Shown here one piece after another: positions 23,473 to 25,760 of a DNA stretch of 25,760 bases. A program made the position numbers and the translations under genes. Each line of letters starts with the position of its first letter. The stretch's first letter is position 1. Where the stretch lies: assembly GCA_002316835.1 (NCBI GenBank), contig DCEG01000051.1:27497-53256 (forward strand), in the 5' to 3' direction. This stretch comes from Bacteroidales bacterium UBA1035 (lineage in GTDB: Bacteria > Bacteroidota > Bacteroidia > Bacteroidales > Dysgonomonadaceae). The notes under the pieces were generated by a model. It worked only from the letters and a program-made list of their open reading frames with translations, made no database searches and had not been told where the DNA came from.

Positions 23473-24264
23473 TCAGGCGCGAAGCGCCGGCTCATTTTCC
23501 AGTTCCGTTTCTTCATCTGCAACAATTACGGGCTCTCCTTCTCCGGGCTTGGTACGGCGCGTTTTCCGGCTCGATAGTCCGGTTTTTAACATTCCCAGTA
23601 AATCGTTCAGTTCGTTGATCACAGGCATGAAATCAATTTGGGGATTAAGAGTTCTGTTTCCTTCAATCACCGAAAACAGAAAATGCACATCCTTATCTGC
23701 CTGTGCCCGGATAGAACGCACATCCACCAGATCGCGTCCCGAACGGTCCTCGGTACGGCTCATAAACTGTAAATCAAACTCATCATTGGCCGATTTAAGT
23801 TCCTGTAAAATACCCTGCAAATGCAACGCTTCAAACGCAGCAACAACGTCCGGAGCTGCCTCCGCCTGAGCGATCATAATGCGTGTGCGGTTGGTTTGTG
23901 CCGTGTAGTTGTCGCGTGGAATATTCCATCCGTGCACATCAAAAAACTCCTTCAGCACAACTGCATGTGCTGCCAATTCAGGAATTTTCACCTGTTTCAT
24001 CACCCTGACCTGACGATAGAGCGCATTTGTAAGGTTGTCGCGCTTGCCGTCTAATTCCGTTAATAACTTCGTCAGCGAATGCTGGCGACTTCTTGCCTCC
24101 ACTTTGGCAAGCATGGGTAAATGGTTTTCTACCCTCAACAGAGACGCCTCTATGAGTAGCGTCTCCGGATCGTGTTTTTTTACGATGGAAACAATTCTGT
24201 TAACCACCAACGGATGTTCGCTATTTCTCAGCTCATTCATCCGAATCCTAATAATCTGTTTCAT
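23473..24264 (-). CDS. DUF6261 family protein
   Basis: A 263-residue cytoplasmic-looking protein with no signal peptide or membrane segment and a predicted all-helical fold. The N-terminus MKQIIRIRMNELRNSEHPLV is the hallmark of DUF6261, a Bacteroidota family in which members start with a MKQI-x-R-L-x-N-L-R-N-x-E-H pattern. Function is unknown. The C-terminal 40 residues (SSRKTRRTKPGEGEPVIVADE then acidic) are low-complexity and likely disordered. It lies next to the RAYT remnant, and a 12-bp direct repeat occurs upstream. Whether it serves defence, mobile-element or other functions cannot be told from this sequence. Confidence 0.82.
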   Translation of the reverse strand: MKQIIRIRMNELRNSEHPLVVNRIVSIVKKHDPETLLIEASLLRVENHLPMLAKVEARSRQHSLTKLLTELDGKRDNLTNALYRQVRVMKQVKIPELAAHAVVLKEFFDVHGWNIPRDNYTAQTNRTRIMIAQAEAAPDVVAAFEALHLQGILQELKSANDEFDLQFMSRTEDRSGRDLVDVRSIRAQADKDVHFLFSVIEGNRTLNPQIDFMPVINELNDLLGMLKTGLSSRKTRRTKPGEGEPVIVADEETELENEPALRA

Positions 24265-24325
24265 TAAACAAATAATTTAGAAGGTTAATAAAAAAATGAT
24301 CTCTGTGAAAGGATAGAATGATAAA

Positions 24326-24359
24326 CCTAAAACAATCTTCATATCATCCTAAAACAATC
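24326..24359 (-). repeat. 12-bp direct repeat upstream of the DUF6261 gene
   Basis: CCTAAAACAATC occurs at 24326-24337 and 24348-24359, exactly 22 bases (about two helical turns) apart. It lies 62-95 bases before the DUF6261 ATG on the minus strand and could be an operator for that gene. Confidence 0.45.
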
Positions 24360-24696
24360 ACTTTGCAAGTTTAACACATTCCGTTAACGTGTCCAAATAT
24401 TTGCATAGGAAGTTATCAACAAAACACCAAGTTTTCCACAAAAAAAAATCAAGCACAATAAACTATTAATTAGACAGTTAAATAGAAAATTCTTGAAATA
24501 TTTTGATATTTTAGATTATTTAACTTATTTTCTTAAGGGAAATGTTTGCAAATTAGAATATTTTTACCTCCACTTTCTCAACTTTACTTATAAATAAAAT
24601 AAATTCATGCAAACCTCAAACATCTCTTTTTATGAATAGGACGATGCAAAAAACGGTCACTTTAATTCTTCGTACAGTAAAGTTTGTGCAAAATAA

Positions 24697-24808
24697 TTTT
24701 GCGAGATTTCATCTAACGGGTAAGATCTTGTCAATTTAAATCGCGTAAAGTTTTCTTAAACGTTAGAATAAACCATAAAATTTTGCGGGAACTCATCTTA
24801 AACGTAAG
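24697..24808 (+). repeat. 28-bp imperfect direct repeats, 84 bases apart
   Basis: TTTTGCGAGATTTCATCTAA then CGGGTAAG (24697-24724), and TTTTGCGGGAACTCATCTTA then AACGTAAG (24781-24808), match at 21 of 28 positions. They are upstream of the restriction gene and could be operator sites or a degenerate duplication. Confidence 0.5.
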
Positions 24809-24890
24809 CCAACAAGATTATAAAGTTCACTTTTTTGGTTGCCGGAGTTTTTTGGACAATGCGGGAAGGTGTTATGTTAAAATGTTTTTG

Positions 24891-24898
24891 TAATTTTG
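24891..24898 (+). promoter_or_regulatory. -7 promoter element of the HsdR gene
   Basis: TAATTTTG fits TAnnTTTG and lies 26 bases before the ATG at 24925. No good -33 partner is present at 19 bases. Confidence 0.5.
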
Positions 24899-24924
24899 GG
24901 AATTGAATCAAAAAAATCTTCTCC

Positions 24925-25760
24925 ATGCCTGAATATAGATTAACCGAAGAGGATGTAAAAAATCAGTTGATTACACCAGCTTTAGAAAAAAAGAATTGGG
25001 AAAAATCACAAATGCGGATGGAGTATGCTTTTACGGCAGGCAGAATAAATGTGTTTGGCAATAAAGCGCAGAGAAATAAATACTCCATTAAAAAAGTGGA
25101 CTACCTGTTAACGACCAAGGCAAACGGTATGAAGTTGGCTATTATAGAAGCGAAAGCGCCACATTTTTCCATATTACACGGCATTCAACAAGCATTGAAT
25201 TATGCTGAAATGCTCGATGTTCCCTTTGTTTATTCAAGTAACGGAAGTGGTTTTGTGGAACACGATATGTTGACAGGAGCTATAAGAGAATTAGCGATGG
25301 ATGAATTTCCATCCGAAGAAGAACTTTGGGTAAGATATAAAACAGCAAAGGATATTACACCCGAAATTGAGGAAATTATTGAGGAACCCTACCATTTTGA
25401 CTTATTCTCTAAAAAGAAACCTCGTTATTATCAACGAATTGCAACAGACAGAACGGTTGAAACCATCGCAAAAGGTCAAGATAGGATTTTATTAGTTATG
25501 GCAACCGGAACCGGAAAGACGTTTACAGCATTTCAAATTATTTATCGACTAATAAAGAGCGGAGTAAAAAAGAAAGTGCTTTATCTTGCCGACCGAAATA
25601 TCCTGATCGACCAAACAATGCAACAGGATTTCAAACCGTTTGGAAAAATTATGACCAAAATTCAAGGGAAAGAACTCGACAGTAGTTATGAAGTTTATAT
25701 GAGTTTGTATCATCAGCTTGCCGGCGAGGAAAACGAGGAACCTTACCGGGAATTTGCATC
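24925..25760 (+). CDS. hsdR: Type I restriction enzyme R subunit (HsdR), N-terminal part
   Basis: The motor and nuclease subunit of a type I restriction-modification system, which translocates DNA with ATP and cuts it if unmethylated. The frame is open from the ATG to the window edge: 278 complete codons of what is usually an 800-1,100-residue protein. The N-terminal PD-(D/E)xK-like nuclease domain shows Asp59 in KKVDYLL and Glu75-x-Lys77 in IIEAKAP. A motif like the helicase Q motif lies at PRYYQ (166-170), and Walker A at ATGTGKT (193-199). YLADRNILIDQ (220-230) is the start of motif Ia. The layout is that of the EcoEI-like HsdR group. The modification (HsdM) and specificity (HsdS) genes would be expected nearby, but none is inside the window. 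Whether the gene is complete downstream cannot be told. Confidence 0.9.
   Translation, partial: MPEYRLTEEDVKNQLITPALEKKNWEKSQMRMEYAFTAGRINVFGNKAQRNKYSIKKVDYLLTTKANGMKLAIIEAKAPHFSILHGIQQALNYAEMLDVPFVYSSNGSGFVEHDMLTGAIRELAMDEFPSEEELWVRYKTAKDITPEIEEIIEEPYHFDLFSKKKPRYYQRIATDRTVETIAKGQDRILLVMATGTGKTFTAFQIIYRLIKSGVKKKVLYLADRNILIDQTMQQDFKPFGKIMTKIQGKELDSSYEVYMSLYHQLAGEENEEPYREFA

Larger units (their letters stand above)
24265..24924. other. 660-base AT-rich gap with direct repeats
   Basis: No gene is recognised on either strand. It holds a 12-bp direct repeat (24326-24359), a 28-bp imperfect direct repeat (24697-24724 and 24781-24808), two matches to the DnaA-box consensus TTWTNCACA (24432-24440, and 24685-24693 on the minus strand), and the -7 element of the restriction gene at 24891. 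Confidence 0.6.

Noticed and set aside
24265..24924. Possible replication origin: AT-rich DNA with two DnaA-box matches (24432-24440, 24685-24693)
   Set aside because: Only two boxes, 245 bases apart and in opposite orientation, with no cluster and no origin-linked neighbours. Chance matches are easy in DNA this AT-rich.

Overview
The window looks like a chromosomal segment of a Bacteroidota bacterium, most likely order Bacteroidales. Three things support this. Several proteins belong to families largely confined to that phylum (DUF4293, DUF4923, DUF5686, DUF6261, the omega subunit of the Bacteroidota type, GH3-like adenylating enzyme, PadR with double-PspC). Most leaders carry the phylum's -7 promoter element TAnnTTTG, once with a perfectly spaced -33 TTTG. 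The intergenic DNA is AT-rich and little Shine-Dalgarno sequence is visible. Genus cannot be fixed from the sequence alone; a Dysgonomonas/Proteiniphilum-like relative is a guess.

Layout. Bases 1-570 hold no recognisable gene. A lipoprotein M48 metalloprotease with a strong terminator is followed by aspartate ammonia-lyase (aspA). A bidirectional hairpin separates these from a minus-strand block: GH3-like enzyme, BamD, RNA polymerase omega and a DUF4293 membrane protein. Next come a Crp/Fnr-type regulator with a DUF4923 lipocalin-like exported protein, and divergently a DUF5686 outer-membrane protein. Bases 10.3-13.5 kb hold a sulfide:quinone oxidoreductase (SQR) followed by a 52-residue membrane-type protein gene, with a DUF389 membrane protein upstream. 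Then a PadR-PspC membrane-stress pair, an M23 peptidase, nicotinate phosphoribosyltransferase, a YjdM/PhnA zinc-ribbon protein and a patatin-Omp85 fusion.

The right end (22.6-25.8 kb) is more accessory. It holds a decayed REP-associated tyrosine transposase (RAYT), broken by an inserted bipartite hairpin repeat and by one in-frame stop codon, with a perfect REP inverted pair inside its own reading frame. After it come a DUF6261 gene, a 660-base AT-rich gap with direct repeats, and the first 278 codons of a type I restriction HsdR protein that runs off the window.

Most genes are housekeeping or envelope functions: outer-membrane biogenesis (BamD, patatin-Omp85, DUF5686), periplasmic proteolysis and wall trimming (M48, M23), and envelope stress control (PadR-PspC). 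The most interesting signals are the SQR plus small-protein operon with a 23-bp perfect palindrome in its promoter, the RAYT remnant carrying REP DNA, and a helically phased GATTG repeat array between the PadR and M23 genes.
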